This document shows, in pieces, positions 1 to 8,704 of a stretch of 64,000 bases of DNA. Position 1 is the first letter of the stretch, and every line of letters begins with the position of its first letter. Below the pieces are notes generated by a model. That model ran no database searches, was not told the DNA's origin, and saw only the letters and a list, made by a program, of their open reading frames with translations. A program made the translations under genes and the position numbers. This DNA comes from UBA8514 sp034933685 (GTDB taxonomy: Bacteria; Bacillota; Clostridia; Lachnospirales; Anaerotignaceae), in contig JAYFNB010000005.1 in the NCBI GenBank assembly GCA_034933685.1, forward strand, positions 213,350 to 277,349, given 5' to 3'.

Positions 1-1002
1 CTTTAAAGAAAGCTGGTAAGCCACGTCAACAATCATGTCTTCCTGTCCGCCAACCATTCTGCGTTTACCAAGTTCAACCAAAATATCTCTTGGGTTAAGG
101 TTGAATTTTTCAGCCGCCCTGTAAGTGTGAAGAAGGAAGCTGGAATATACGCCTGCATAACCAAGCATAAGTGGTGCTGTTTTAATAACCTGTGGACGTT
201 GCATAATCGGCTCAACAATATCCTCTGCCACATCCTGTGTTCCAAAAATATCAAGGCCTGTATCGTAGCCAAGTCTGTCAAATACAGCCGCCAAAACTTC
301 AAGCTGAGTATTGCCTGCTCCTGCACCAAGACCACGGCATGTTGCATCAATATAGGTTGCGCCTGCCTCAACAGCAGCAATAGAGTTTGCAATCGCAAGG
401 CCAAGGTTGTTGTGCGCATGGAAACCAACTGGTATGTTTAAGCCATCAATAAGACACTGAACTCTTTGTGTTACTTCGTTTGGCAATAAATGTCCTGATG
501 AATCCGCAAGGTTAATATAATCTGCACCAGCGGCTTCAAATATTTTAGCCTGTTCAAGTAACTTTTCAGGGCTTGCCATATGTACCATCATAAGGAAACC
601 AACAGCCATCATGCCCATTTTTTTAGCCGCCTGAATATGCTGAATGCCAACATCTGCCTCTGTGCAGTGAGTTGCAACACGAACCACTCTTGCACCATTT
701 TCATAAGCTTCTTCAAGGTCTTCTATAGTAGCAATGCCCGGTATAAGAAGAACACACTGCTTTGCGTTTTTAATTACTTTGCTTGCAGCTTTAATTAAAT
801 CCATTTCATTGTATTTTGAAAAGCCGTAGTTGATGGTTGAACCTGTAATTCCGTCACCATGGGCGCATTCAATAATGCTTACGCCAACCTTATCGAGTCC
901 GCCTGCAATAGCTGTTACCTGTTCAGGAGAAAAGCTATGGCTTACAGCGTGGCTTCCGTCACGCAATGTTGTATCTACAATGTTAATTTTGCGTTTTTCC
1001 AT
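1..1002 (-). CDS. dmpG: 4-hydroxy-2-oxovalerate aldolase, 3' end cut by window edge
   Basis: Pyruvate aldolase of the DmpG/MhpE family, which cleaves 4-hydroxy-2-oxovalerate to pyruvate and acetaldehyde using a divalent metal. The frame is open from ATG at 1002 to base 1 (334 codons, no stop), so only the C-terminal tip is missing. The metal-site segment TTLRDGSHA lies at about residues 11-19, and a HAHNN motif typical of the HMGL-like TIM barrel follows further on. A strong TAAGGAGG site sits inside the 3' end of the next gene upstream, dmpF, whose stop ends one base before this start, so the two are translationally coupled. In this family the aldolase and dehydrogenase form a channelling complex. 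Confidence 0.93.
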   Translation of the reverse strand, partial: MEKRKINIVDTTLRDGSHAVSHSFSPEQVTAIAGGLDKVGVSIIECAHGDGITGSTINYGFSKYNEMDLIKAASKVIKNAKQCVLLIPGIATIEDLEEAYENGARVVRVATHCTEADVGIQHIQAAKKMGMMAVGFLMMVHMASPEKLLEQAKIFEAAGADYINLADSSGHLLPNEVTQRVQCLIDGLNIPVGFHAHNNLGLAIANSIAAVEAGATYIDATCRGLGAGAGNTQLEVLAAVFDRLGYDTGLDIFGTQDVAEDIVEPIMQRPQVIKTAPLMLGYAGVYSSFLLHTYRAAEKFNLNPRDILVELGKRRMVGGQEDMIVDVAYQLSLK

Positions 1003-1003
1003 T

Positions 1004-1879
1004 TTAAATTTCCTCCTTATTTAAAATTTTTGCAGCAAGCTTTTCAGCAACTGCAATAGCGGCAGAGTTTATAATGTCCAAGTTGCCTGAATATTTAGGA
1101 AGGAAGTCTCCTGCCCCTTCAACCTGAATAATAACAGTAACCTTATTTCCTTCTACAATAGGAGGAACACGAAGCTGATAGCCTGGTGTATACTGCTGTA
1201 CCTCTGCAATTCTTTTGTTAACTGCTTCAATAATTGCTTTTTCATCTGGATTTTTAACAATTGTGTAAATAGTATTGCACATCATTACCGGTGGCTCTGC
1301 TGGGTTAAGAATAATAATCGCCTTAGCTTTGTCTGCTCCGCCAACAATTTCAAGACCTTTTCTTGTTGTTTGCGTAAATTCGTCAATACTTGCTCTTGTT
1401 CCAGGACCTGCACTTTTTGAAGAAAGACTTGCAACAATTTCAGCATACTCTACATCTGCAACTTCGTTTATAGCATTTACAATAGGAATTGTAGCCTGAC
1501 CGCCGCATGTAACCATGTTAAAGTTGTCTACATCCTGTAATTTATCAAGATTCACGCAAGGTACCACGTATGGCCCAACAGCCGCTGGTGTCATGTCAAT
1601 GGCAATTTTCCCTGCCGCTTTAAGTATAGGTGCATTCACAAGATGGGCACTTGCAAGGGTTGCATCAAACACAATTTTAACATCCGGGTCATCTGCAACA
1701 GCCTGAACACCGCCTGTAGATGTTTTAAATCCCATTTTTTCAGCTCTTACTAAGCCTTCACTTTCAACAATTCCTGTCATAAAGTGCATTTGAAGATGCT
1801 TACTTTTAATCACCTTATACATAAGATCTGTTCCGATATTACCAGGCCCGATAATACCAACTTTAATTCTGTCTTCCAT
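1004..1879 (-). CDS. dmpF: Acetaldehyde dehydrogenase (acylating)
   Basis: Converts acetaldehyde, NAD+ and CoA to acetyl-CoA and NADH, taking acetaldehyde directly from the aldolase partner in this family. 291 aa, slightly short for the family. The N-terminal GIIGPGNIGTD is the Rossmann NAD-binding loop, and the active-site cysteine is in VTCGGQATIP near residue 129. The RBS GAAGGGAG lies upstream of ATG 1879. It is followed by dmpG with 1 bp between them and preceded 66 bp upstream by an IclR regulator on the same strand, the likely controller. The source of the 4-hydroxy-2-oxoacid is not visible; it may lie beyond base 1. Confidence 0.93.
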   Translation of the reverse strand: MEDRIKVGIIGPGNIGTDLMYKVIKSKHLQMHFMTGIVESEGLVRAEKMGFKTSTGGVQAVADDPDVKIVFDATLASAHLVNAPILKAAGKIAIDMTPAAVGPYVVPCVNLDKLQDVDNFNMVTCGGQATIPIVNAINEVADVEYAEIVASLSSKSAGPGTRASIDEFTQTTRKGLEIVGGADKAKAIIILNPAEPPVMMCNTIYTIVKNPDEKAIIEAVNKRIAEVQQYTPGYQLRVPPIVEGNKVTVIIQVEGAGDFLPKYSGNLDIINSAAIAVAEKLAAKILNKEEI

Positions 1880-1945
1880 TTTCTAAACTCCCTTCATATT
1901 AAAAAACTGAACCTTAACAGTATCACTAAAACTAAATCGAATTTT

Positions 1946-2716
1946 TTATCCTCTGTGACCAAGCTGATGAGATATATCCGCCGCACATTCTATAACATCA
2001 CGAGCCATATTCACTATCACATCATCAGTCATTCTGTTTGCCATGCCAGATAGACTTATAGCCGCAACCGGTTCTTTTTTATAGTTAAATATAGGTGCGG
2101 CAACACATTTAAGCCCAATCTCTATCTCCTCATCATCCATTGCATATCCTCTTTGTCTAACAATTTCAAGGTTTTTTGCAAGCTCAGTTTCATCTTTAAT
2201 AGACTTAGGTGTTTTAATTGAAAACCCCTTGGAAACGATGTACTTTCTGGCATATTCCCATGGCAGATAGGCCAGCATAGCCTTACCAACACCTGTGCAA
2301 CTCATAGGTGCACGTTTACCAACTTGGGAATATGTGATAAGAAAATCGGGCATATCAAACTTATCAATATACACAACCTCGCCCTCGTAATGGGTGGCAA
2401 GATGTACCGTCTGGCCATATCTTTTAGAAATTTTTTCGCAAAAAGGTCTTGCCTCATTGCGCAAATCCATGCGCTTTTCCACAGTACAACCCATTTCAAA
2501 AAGCTTCATTCCAAGCTTATACTTTTTGGTTTCGCAATTTTGTTCCAAATACCCATAGGAAACCAATGTGTTAACAAGGCCATACACTGTGCTTTTGCTA
2601 AGACCCATGCATTCCGAAATCTCCGAAATACCCATATCCTTTTTTCTGTTGAAATGTTCTAAAATATCCATGGCTCTAGCCACAGACTGGATTATTACGC
2701 CTTCAGAATTTGCCAT
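1946..2716 (-). CDS. IclR family transcriptional regulator
   Basis: 256 aa. The N-terminal winged helix-turn-helix (about residues 10-70, with GLSKSTVYGLVNTL as the recognition region) is followed by an IclR effector domain (about 80-250) with the family-typical segment SCTGVGKAMLAYLP. An in-frame GTG three codons upstream (2725) overlaps the ribosome binding site GAGGTGG, so ATG 2716 is preferred. It leads the dmpF-dmpG genes on the same strand and probably responds to a substrate of that pathway. The effector is unknown. Family assignment is firm; the target is inferred from position. Confidence 0.92.
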   Translation of the reverse strand: MANSEGVIIQSVARAMDILEHFNRKKDMGISEISECMGLSKSTVYGLVNTLVSYGYLEQNCETKKYKLGMKLFEMGCTVEKRMDLRNEARPFCEKISKRYGQTVHLATHYEGEVVYIDKFDMPDFLITYSQVGKRAPMSCTGVGKAMLAYLPWEYARKYIVSKGFSIKTPKSIKDETELAKNLEIVRQRGYAMDDEEIEIGLKCVAAPIFNYKKEPVAAISLSGMANRMTDDVIVNMARDVIECAADISHQLGHRG

Positions 2717-2830
2717 TGGCTCCACCTCGCATTTTCGTTAATCGCGAACACCTTTCGTAATTTGTTTATATTTATATTATCCTCTCACCAACAGAATTTG
2801 TCAATAGTAAAATCTCATTTTTCAACAAAA

Positions 2831-2858
2831 AAAAGGAGTGGCATAAACCACTCCTTTT
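2831..2858 (-). terminator. Rho-independent terminator of lysS
   Basis: Perfect 11-bp stem AAAAGGAGTGG / CCACTCCTTTT with a 6-nt loop, 13 bp past the lysS stop. Read on the minus strand it is followed by a run of T residues. Confidence 0.85.
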
Positions 2859-2871
2859 GTTCATCACTATT

Positions 2872-4380
2872 TTATTGCAAAGGCTTCATTGTTGGGAACA
2901 AAATTACATCCCTAATAGAAACAGATTCTGTAAGTAGCATTACAAATCTGTCAATGCCTATGCCAAGTCCGCCTGTTGGAGGCATACCATATTCAAGGGC
3001 ACACATAAAGTCTTCGTCAATCATATTTGCTTCATCATCCCCTGCGGCACGCATAGCTTCCTGATGTTCAAATCTCTTTCTTTGGTCAATAGGGTCATTA
3101 AGCTCGCTGTAAGCATTTCCATATTCACGTCCTACAATAAAAAGCTCAAAACGCTCTGTATATTCAGGCTTAGATGGCTTTCTTTTTGTAAGCGGAGAAA
3201 TTTCCACAGGATAATCTATAATAAATGTAGGCTGAATAAGGTTCTTCTCAACAAATTCTTCAAAGAAAAGGTTTAAAATATCGCCTTTTTCGTGACGAGC
3301 CTCAAATTCAACATGTTTTTCTTTAGCAATAGCCTTAGCTTCTGCTGTATCTTTAATTTCATCAAAGTCTACACCGGCAAACTGCTTAACCGCATCCACC
3401 ATAGTTAGCCTTGCGAAAGGTTTTTCAAGGTCAATTTCATGTCCGCCATAGTTAACTGTCAATTTGCCATTAACAGCCTTGGCAACATGTCTAAACATTC
3501 CTTCTGTAATGTCCATCATGCCATTGTAGTCGGTATATGCCTGATAAAGCTCCATAAGTGTAAACTCTGGGTTATGTCTTACAGATACACCCTCGTTTCT
3601 AAATACACGACCAATTTCATACACTCTTTCAAAGCCGCCAACAATAAGCCTTTTAAGCGGAAGCTCAAGGGCAATACGGCAGTACATATCAATGTCCAGC
3701 GCATTGTGGTGTGTAATGAATGGCCTTGCAGACGCACCACCTGCGATTGTTTGCAATACAGGTGTTTCAACCTCAAGGAAGCCTTTTGTGTCAAGAAAAT
3801 TTCTTATTTCTCTAATAATTGCAGAACGCTTGAAAAAAACGTCTTTAACTTCTGGGTTTACAATTAAATCCATATATCTTTGACGGTATCTTAATTCTTG
3901 ATCTTTAAGGCCATGGAATTTTTCAGGTAAAATCTGAAGGCTCTTACTTAAAAGCAGCACCTCTGTAGCATGAACTGAAATTTCACCCATTTTTGTTGTG
4001 AAAACCGTACCCTTCAATCCAACAATATCGCCAATATCGTATTTTTTAAAATCTGCATAGCTTTCTTCACCAATATCGTTACGGCTAACGTATGCTTGCA
4101 TTTTTCCGTTTCTGTCTTGAATGTTACAGAAGCTGGCCTTGCCCATAATACGTTTTGCCATAAGACGGCCGGCGATAGTTACTTCCTTGCCTTCAAGCTC
4201 TGCATAGTTTTCAACTATTTCGTTGCTATGTTTATCTACAGGGTATTTTACTATTTCAAAAGGGTCTCTGCCCTCTTCCTGCAATTTGTCAAGTTTTTCT
4301 CTTCTTACCTTTAGAAGTTCGCTAAGTTCTTCTTGGCTTACCTGAACTTCCATTGGCTCATCATTTGTATCGTGTGCCAC
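2872..4380 (-). CDS. lysS: Lysine--tRNA ligase (class II)
   Basis: Charges tRNA-Lys with lysine. 502 aa with the usual class II layout: N-terminal OB-fold anticodon-binding domain (about 55-170, including VTIAGRLMAKRIMGKASF), then the catalytic domain with motif 2 (FRNEGVSVRHNPEFTLMEL) and motif 3 (GGLGIGIDRFVMLL) near the C terminus. The frame stays open upstream into greA. The start is taken as GTG at 4380 because AGGAGG lies 8 nt before it, which leaves a 13-bp gap after the greA stop. greA-lysS on one transcript is a common Firmicutes arrangement. A strong terminator follows. Confidence 0.95.
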   Translation of the reverse strand: MAHDTNDEPMEVQVSQEELSELLKVRREKLDKLQEEGRDPFEIVKYPVDKHSNEIVENYAELEGKEVTIAGRLMAKRIMGKASFCNIQDRNGKMQAYVSRNDIGEESYADFKKYDIGDIVGLKGTVFTTKMGEISVHATEVLLLSKSLQILPEKFHGLKDQELRYRQRYMDLIVNPEVKDVFFKRSAIIREIRNFLDTKGFLEVETPVLQTIAGGASARPFITHHNALDIDMYCRIALELPLKRLIVGGFERVYEIGRVFRNEGVSVRHNPEFTLMELYQAYTDYNGMMDITEGMFRHVAKAVNGKLTVNYGGHEIDLEKPFARLTMVDAVKQFAGVDFDEIKDTAEAKAIAKEKHVEFEARHEKGDILNLFFEEFVEKNLIQPTFIIDYPVEISPLTKRKPSKPEYTERFELFIVGREYGNAYSELNDPIDQRKRFEHQEAMRAAGDDEANMIDEDFMCALEYGMPPTGGLGIGIDRFVMLLTESVSIRDVILFPTMKPLQ

Positions 4381-4393
4381 TTTTGGTTCCTCC

Positions 4394-4879
4394 TTATTTG
4401 TTACCGTTAAGTATCTCAATTACCTTAAACTCTATTTCGCCTTCTGGTGCTGTAATAACTACTGTTTCACCTGTTTTATGGCCTAAAAGACCCATACCAA
4501 CAGGAGACTCATTGGATATTTTGCCATCCATTGGGTCAGCCTCGGCAGAGCCAACAATTGTGTAATCAACCTCTTCATCAAACTCTACATCAAAAAGTCT
4601 AACAGTACAGCCTACGCTGATAACGTCTTTGCTAACTTCTTCTTCATCAATAACTTCTGCATTGCGAAGCATTTTTTCAAGAAAAACAATTCTTGCTTCA
4701 ATTTCTGCCTGTTCCTCTTTTGCGGAGTCATATTCGGCATTTTCAGATAAGTCGCCCTGTCCACGAGCTTCTTTAATTTTTTCGGCCACATCTTTTCTTC
4801 TAACAGTTTTTAACTCTTCAAGTTCCTCTTCTCTTTTCTTGAGGCCTTCATATGTCAAAACAACTTTCTTTTCTGACAT
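4394..4879 (-). CDS. greA: Transcription elongation factor GreA
   Basis: Rescues backtracked RNA polymerase by stimulating transcript cleavage. 161 aa, family length. An N-terminal antiparallel coiled coil (about 5-75, rich in E and K, with the acidic tip region SENAEYDSAKEEQ) is followed by an FKBP-like C-terminal domain containing SNESPVGMGLLGHKTGE. The RBS AAGGAG lies 9 nt before ATG 4879. Co-oriented with lysS, 13 bp apart, probably one operon. Confidence 0.96.
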   Translation of the reverse strand: MSEKKVVLTYEGLKKREEELEELKTVRRKDVAEKIKEARGQGDLSENAEYDSAKEEQAEIEARIVFLEKMLRNAEVIDEEEVSKDVISVGCTVRLFDVEFDEEVDYTIVGSAEADPMDGKISNESPVGMGLLGHKTGETVVITAPEGEIEFKVIEILNGNK

Positions 4880-4920
4880 CTACTCCACTCCTTCTCTATT
4901 CTTAGCTGACAAATATAAGG

Positions 4921-4943
4921 AACACTCTGATTTACAGAGTGTT
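4921..4943 (-). terminator. Weak hairpin between hypothetical gene and greA
   Basis: Nine-bp perfect stem AACACTCTG / CAGAGTGTT with a 5-nt loop, between the stop of the 301-aa gene and greA. The flank on the minus strand is only moderately T-rich (CCTTATATTTG), so it may be a weak terminator or an attenuator ahead of greA. Confidence 0.45.
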
Positions 4944-4986
4944 CTCCTAAGCGTTTATGAAATTATACCCCACAAGGCCACTATTG

Positions 4987-5892
4987 TCAACGATTTATCT
5001 GTTTTACAACCAACTGCGGTTTGTGCATATAACCCAGTATTTTCTTAGTCTCCGTTGGCACGCATTTGCCCTTTAGCGCAGCATACAAGTCGCTGTTTTT
5101 AATGAAAATTAGTGCTTCAATCCCGCGGGAATCAGTTTCTTCATGGGAAATTTCTGCCTTAAAATTTGTTACTATAAACAAATCTGTTCGTTTTTGTATC
5201 ATACGGGCAACCTTTGCCAAATACCCCGAAGCTTCAATAAAAATGCTTCCACGTTTAAATGCATAGTCATAGTTTTCCATATCTGCACTACAATTTATAA
5301 TAACATCGCCATCTGCCATAAGGGTACTTTTAGGGCTGGAAAAACATTCAACAATAAGCCCTGTTTCCTCGTAAATTGCATTAATTATGTCTTTAAGCCC
5401 TTCCTTTCGGCAAGTGTAAATGCTCAAATGGTTAACCTCTGCTTTTATAGCTTCAAGCACTGCAACGGTATTAAAATTATATCCGTCTATAAGTACTACT
5501 TCGGCTGTTGCAAGGTCTACATTTTTTGTTTCGGCGGCACTTTTAAGCAGTTGGTCTGCAAAAATTGCATTTGCCAATCCACCCTTTGCTTCCATAAATC
5601 CAAATGGAACAGCAATGTTATCTGGGTTTAGTATAACCTTTATTTCCTTTTCCATAAGCAATGCACAGGCTTTTTTCAAAATCCTAATCCTAAGTGACTG
5701 GTTATCTTCCTTTTCTGTAATAGGCAATGTAATTTTCAAGCCGCTTTCGCCAAGCATTGTAACTTCTTCAATTTTAAGCGGAACAGCAGCCATTAGGTAC
5801 TTTGTTTGCAGCGATTTTGGTAATTTTTGCACAAATCTGCTTATCCACAGGTTTTCACCGTCTTTAATATACCCAATTTCAGCAAATTTCAT
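4987..5892 (-). CDS. Uncharacterised protein with Rossmann-like C-terminal half
   Basis: 301 aa; not recognised with confidence. The N-terminal half (1-130) is mixed alpha/beta without obvious motifs. From about residue 132 the pattern resembles a nucleotide-binding Rossmann fold: strand AEVVLIDG, then helix, strand LSIYT, then GDVIINCSAD and GSIFIEASG. This is the kind of layout seen in shikimate-dehydrogenase-like or glutamyl-tRNA-reductase-like domains, but the glycine-rich loop is not canonical. No signal peptide or membrane segment. The RBS is weak (GGGATG before ATG 5892). It sits between dusB and greA with its own spacing and may be transcribed alone. Confidence 0.75.
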   Translation of the reverse strand: MKFAEIGYIKDGENLWISRFVQKLPKSLQTKYLMAAVPLKIEEVTMLGESGLKITLPITEKEDNQSLRIRILKKACALLMEKEIKVILNPDNIAVPFGFMEAKGGLANAIFADQLLKSAAETKNVDLATAEVVLIDGYNFNTVAVLEAIKAEVNHLSIYTCRKEGLKDIINAIYEETGLIVECFSSPKSTLMADGDVIINCSADMENYDYAFKRGSIFIEASGYLAKVARMIQKRTDLFIVTNFKAEISHEETDSRGIEALIFIKNSDLYAALKGKCVPTETKKILGYMHKPQLVVKQINR

Positions 5893-5944
5893 TTCAGCAC
5901 ATCCCTAACATTTTAAAACATGTATATGCTTTTTTGCAAATAAA

Positions 5945-5970
5945 AAGACCTTGGTAATAACCAAAGTCTT
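5945..5970 (-). terminator. Rho-independent terminator after dusB
   Basis: Ten-bp stem AAGACCTTGG / CCAAAGTCTT (one G-U pair when read on the minus strand) with a 6-nt loop, followed on the minus strand by TTTTTATTT. It ends the coaX-coaX-dusB transcript. Confidence 0.8.
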
Positions 5971-5991
5971 GGGTTGAAAAAAATAATTTAA

Positions 5992-6948
5992 TTATAAATA
6001 GTACTCCTTAATCATTGCTTCAATTTGTTCAAAACTGGTTGCGGTGTTTATCTTTCCTCGCATTTCCGCCGCACCCTTCATTCCCTTTGTATAATCCGAT
6101 AAATGCCTGCGCATTTCCCTAACACCTGTGTACTCACCCTTGTAGTCAATTAGCATTTTTGCATGGCGCAGTGCCATGTTAGCACGTTCCGCACTTGTTG
6201 GTTCAGGCAAAAGCTCACCTGTTTCAAGGTAGTGTATAATTCGTTTAAAAATCCATGGGTTTCCCTGTGAACCACGTCCAACCATTATGGCATCGCAGCC
6301 TGTGTGGTCTATCATCGCCTTAGCATCCTGTGGTGTAAATATATCGCCGTTGCCAATAACAGGTATATCTACAGCCGCCTTTACCGCTTTTATAATATCC
6401 CAGTCTGCTTTTCCGCTGTAATACTGTTCACGGGTTCTTCCATGCACTGCCACCGCAGAAGCACCATTTTTTTCTGCAATTTTAGCAATTTCAACTGCAT
6501 TAACGCAGTTGTCATCAAAACCTTTTCTAAACTTTATGGTTACAGGCTTTTTCTGCACACTTACAAGAGCATGAACGATTTCTCCAACAAGTTCTGGCGT
6601 TTTCATTAATGCACTGCCTTCGCCGTTTCTCACTATTTTCGGCGCAGGGCACCCCATGTTAACATCAATTATATCAACGGGTGCATCCTCAAGGGTTTTT
6701 GCCATGTCTGCCATAATTTTAGGGTCACTGCCAAAAAGCTGTAACGCCACGGGTCTTTCCCTTGGGTCAACCTCTAACAATTTACCTGTATTTTTGCTCT
6801 GGTAAAACATGCCTTTGGCGCTTACCATTTCGCTATATACCAATCCGCAGCCCATTTCCTTGCATAGTATGCGAAATGGCATATCCGTAACTCCTGCCAT
6901 GGGTGCAAGAAACACATTGTTTTCCAGCTTTAAATTTCCAATTTTCAT
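5992..6948 (-). CDS. dusB: tRNA-dihydrouridine synthase
   Basis: FMN- and NADPH-dependent reduction of uridine to dihydrouridine in the tRNA D-loop. 318 aa, a TIM barrel with the family signature LAPMAGVTDMPFR near the N terminus, the catalytic-cysteine segment VNMGCPAPKIV, and the FMN-phosphate site GNGDIFTPQDA and MVGRGSQGNPWIF. The C-terminal helical tRNA-binding domain starts near residue 245. RBS AAAGGAC before ATG 6948. It follows the coaX gene stop by 3 bp, so it is the last gene of the coaX-coaX-dusB run. Subfamily B is the likeliest call for a Firmicute. Confidence 0.94.
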   Translation of the reverse strand: MKIGNLKLENNVFLAPMAGVTDMPFRILCKEMGCGLVYSEMVSAKGMFYQSKNTGKLLEVDPRERPVALQLFGSDPKIMADMAKTLEDAPVDIIDVNMGCPAPKIVRNGEGSALMKTPELVGEIVHALVSVQKKPVTIKFRKGFDDNCVNAVEIAKIAEKNGASAVAVHGRTREQYYSGKADWDIIKAVKAAVDIPVIGNGDIFTPQDAKAMIDHTGCDAIMVGRGSQGNPWIFKRIIHYLETGELLPEPTSAERANMALRHAKMLIDYKGEYTGVREMRRHLSDYTKGMKGAAEMRGKINTATSFEQIEAMIKEYYL

Positions 6949-6951
6949 AAA

Positions 6952-7725
6952 TCAAAGTCCTTTATTTTTCTCATAAATAATTTTCAGCCCTGTAAGGGTA
7001 AGCACAGGGTCGCAAATATCAAAAATCTCTCCATCTGGGTCTATTATTTTTGCTAATCCGCCTGTTGCAATTACTTTTGCATGGGGTATGTTCAGTTCCT
7101 TTTTCAGGGTTTCTATAATGTGTATTGTTTCGCCAATGCGCCCAGCCACAATTCCCACTTGCAAACTGCTTACAGTGTCCTTAGCCAAAAAGGTTTGTGG
7201 TGCCATTAACTCCACCTTAGGCAGTTGTGCACTTCTTTGATACAACGCATCTGCACATATTTTAACTCCTGCAGAAATAAAGCCTGTTATAAATTCGCCC
7301 TTTTCGTTAACTACATCAAAGGTGTTAGCCGTGCCATAATCTATAACTATAGCAGGTGTGCCGTAAATTTCCTTTGCGGCAACTAAATCAATAACTCGGT
7401 CTACACCTGCGGTTTTTGGATTATCTCGAACGATAACCAAATCCAGTTTCATATCAGCACTAACAATCATAGGCTCAACACCAATATATTTTTTAACGCT
7501 GTGTGTTAGTGAATACATAATGTTAGGCACAACTGAACCAATTATTACGCCCTCAACATTTTTTACATCTTTGCCCTCGTCTTCAAAAAAGGAATGGATT
7601 GTTATTCCTATTTCATCAGCAGTTTTAGCCATTTCTGTAGACATACGCCATGTGCTTAAAAGCTCGTCACCTTCATAAAGGCCAAAAACCATGTTTGTAT
7701 TTCCAACATCAATTACCAGAACCAT
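6952..7725 (-). CDS. coaX: Type III pantothenate kinase, downstream copy
   Basis: Phosphorylates pantothenate in the first step of CoA synthesis; ASKHA fold, typically monovalent-cation dependent. 257 aa, family length. It has the N-terminal phosphate motif DVGNTN, the catalytic GVDR segment (near residue 105) and DYGTANT. The usual ITPG loop that follows the third motif reads ISAG here. Start ATG 7725 is chosen for CAGGAGG 5 nt upstream; the open frame continues 12 codons further. It overlaps the end of a second coaX paralogue by 17 bp. Whether it is still a kinase is uncertain because of the loop change. Confidence 0.9.
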   Translation of the reverse strand: MVLVIDVGNTNMVFGLYEGDELLSTWRMSTEMAKTADEIGITIHSFFEDEGKDVKNVEGVIIGSVVPNIMYSLTHSVKKYIGVEPMIVSADMKLDLVIVRDNPKTAGVDRVIDLVAAKEIYGTPAIVIDYGTANTFDVVNEKGEFITGFISAGVKICADALYQRSAQLPKVELMAPQTFLAKDTVSSLQVGIVAGRIGETIHIIETLKKELNIPHAKVIATGGLAKIIDPDGEIFDICDPVLTLTGLKIIYEKNKGL

Positions 7726-8512
7726 ATTTAACCTCCTGTAAGTGTGCCTTATTTTTTTCATATATTATTTTAAGCCCTTTAAAGGTTAAAAATGGGTCTA
7801 ATACATCAAATATTTCCTGATTTTCATCAATAGACCTTGCCATACCACCTGTTGCAATTACCTTAAGGTTTGTATAACCCAGTTCTTTTCGCACATTTTC
7901 AATTATGTACTTGGCTTCGCCTATATGGCCATAGTAAATGCCAGATTGTATACAGCTTATAATGTCTCTGCAGTATATACTTTCAGGTTTTTTAATTTCA
8001 ATTTTAGGTAACTGTGCTGTTTTTAAAAACAGCGCTTCTGCACAAATACTTATGCCTGGTGCTGTGATGCCGGTTACAAATTTTCCTCTTTCATCCACCA
8101 CATCAAAGGTTGTTGCTGTGGAATAGTCTATAACCATAACAGGGCCGCCGTAAATTTCGTATGCCGCAACCATTTTTGCAATTCTGTCATTTCCCAGCTC
8201 GTTAGGGTTTTGCATATCAAGCTCAATATCTGTTTTAAGCTGATTTGTAACCAAAATAGGCTCTACGCAAAAATATTTTTTTACCCCTTTAATTAATGAA
8301 TACATAATATTTGGCACAACTGATGAAATAATAACATCATCAATTTTTTCAACTTCAAAGTTATCAAATTTAAGAAATCTTAAAAGTGTGGTGCCAATTT
8401 CATCTGAAGTCTTCATGCTGTCAGTTGTCATTCTCCAGCTTGCAATTAAAAAATCATCTTCATATACGCCTAAAAGAATTTCGGTGTTGCCCACATCAAT
8501 TACCAGAATCAT
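7709..8512 (-). CDS. coaX: Type III pantothenate kinase paralogue, upstream copy
   Basis: 267 aa and clearly homologous along its length to the next gene, so the two form a tandem duplication. Motifs: DVGNTE at the N terminus (N to E at the last position of the usual DVGNTN), GNDR where GADR is usual, and DYSTATT where D[FY]GTATT is usual (Gly to Ser). The loop ITAPG keeps the Pro-Gly that the downstream copy has lost. It has a good RBS (CGGAGG) before ATG 8512 and a 17-bp overlap with the second copy, indicating coupled translation. Either copy could be the working kinase, or the two could act together. Confidence 0.88.
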   Translation of the reverse strand: MILVIDVGNTEILLGVYEDDFLIASWRMTTDSMKTSDEIGTTLLRFLKFDNFEVEKIDDVIISSVVPNIMYSLIKGVKKYFCVEPILVTNQLKTDIELDMQNPNELGNDRIAKMVAAYEIYGGPVMVIDYSTATTFDVVDERGKFVTGITAPGISICAEALFLKTAQLPKIEIKKPESIYCRDIISCIQSGIYYGHIGEAKYIIENVRKELGYTNLKVIATGGMARSIDENQEIFDVLDPFLTFKGLKIIYEKNKAHLQEVKYGSGN

Positions 8513-8704
8513 ATTTCAATGCCTCCGTTATATGGAATATTTTTTTCTATAAAAGTTAAGAAAGTTCCGAAATTTCAAAACTTTTTTAGAAAGATGAGCT
8601 CCGCCGAAAATTAAGCCCATTGGAATACGAACCTACTGCCGAATAAATAGCAAGTTTATTCGCTTTATTATACCAAGTTTTTTTAAATATTCAATAAAAT
8701 TTGT

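Noticed and set aside
4880..4986. T-box or other leader RNA for lysS, and likewise upstream of glnS (49393-49496)
   Set aside because: No T-box sequence, specifier loop or suitable antiterminator was seen, and the gaps are too short.
8641..8661. GAATAAA / TTTATTC inverted repeat after the DUF6145-like gene
   Set aside because: A/T-only short stem without a following T-run on the minus strand; not a convincing terminator.
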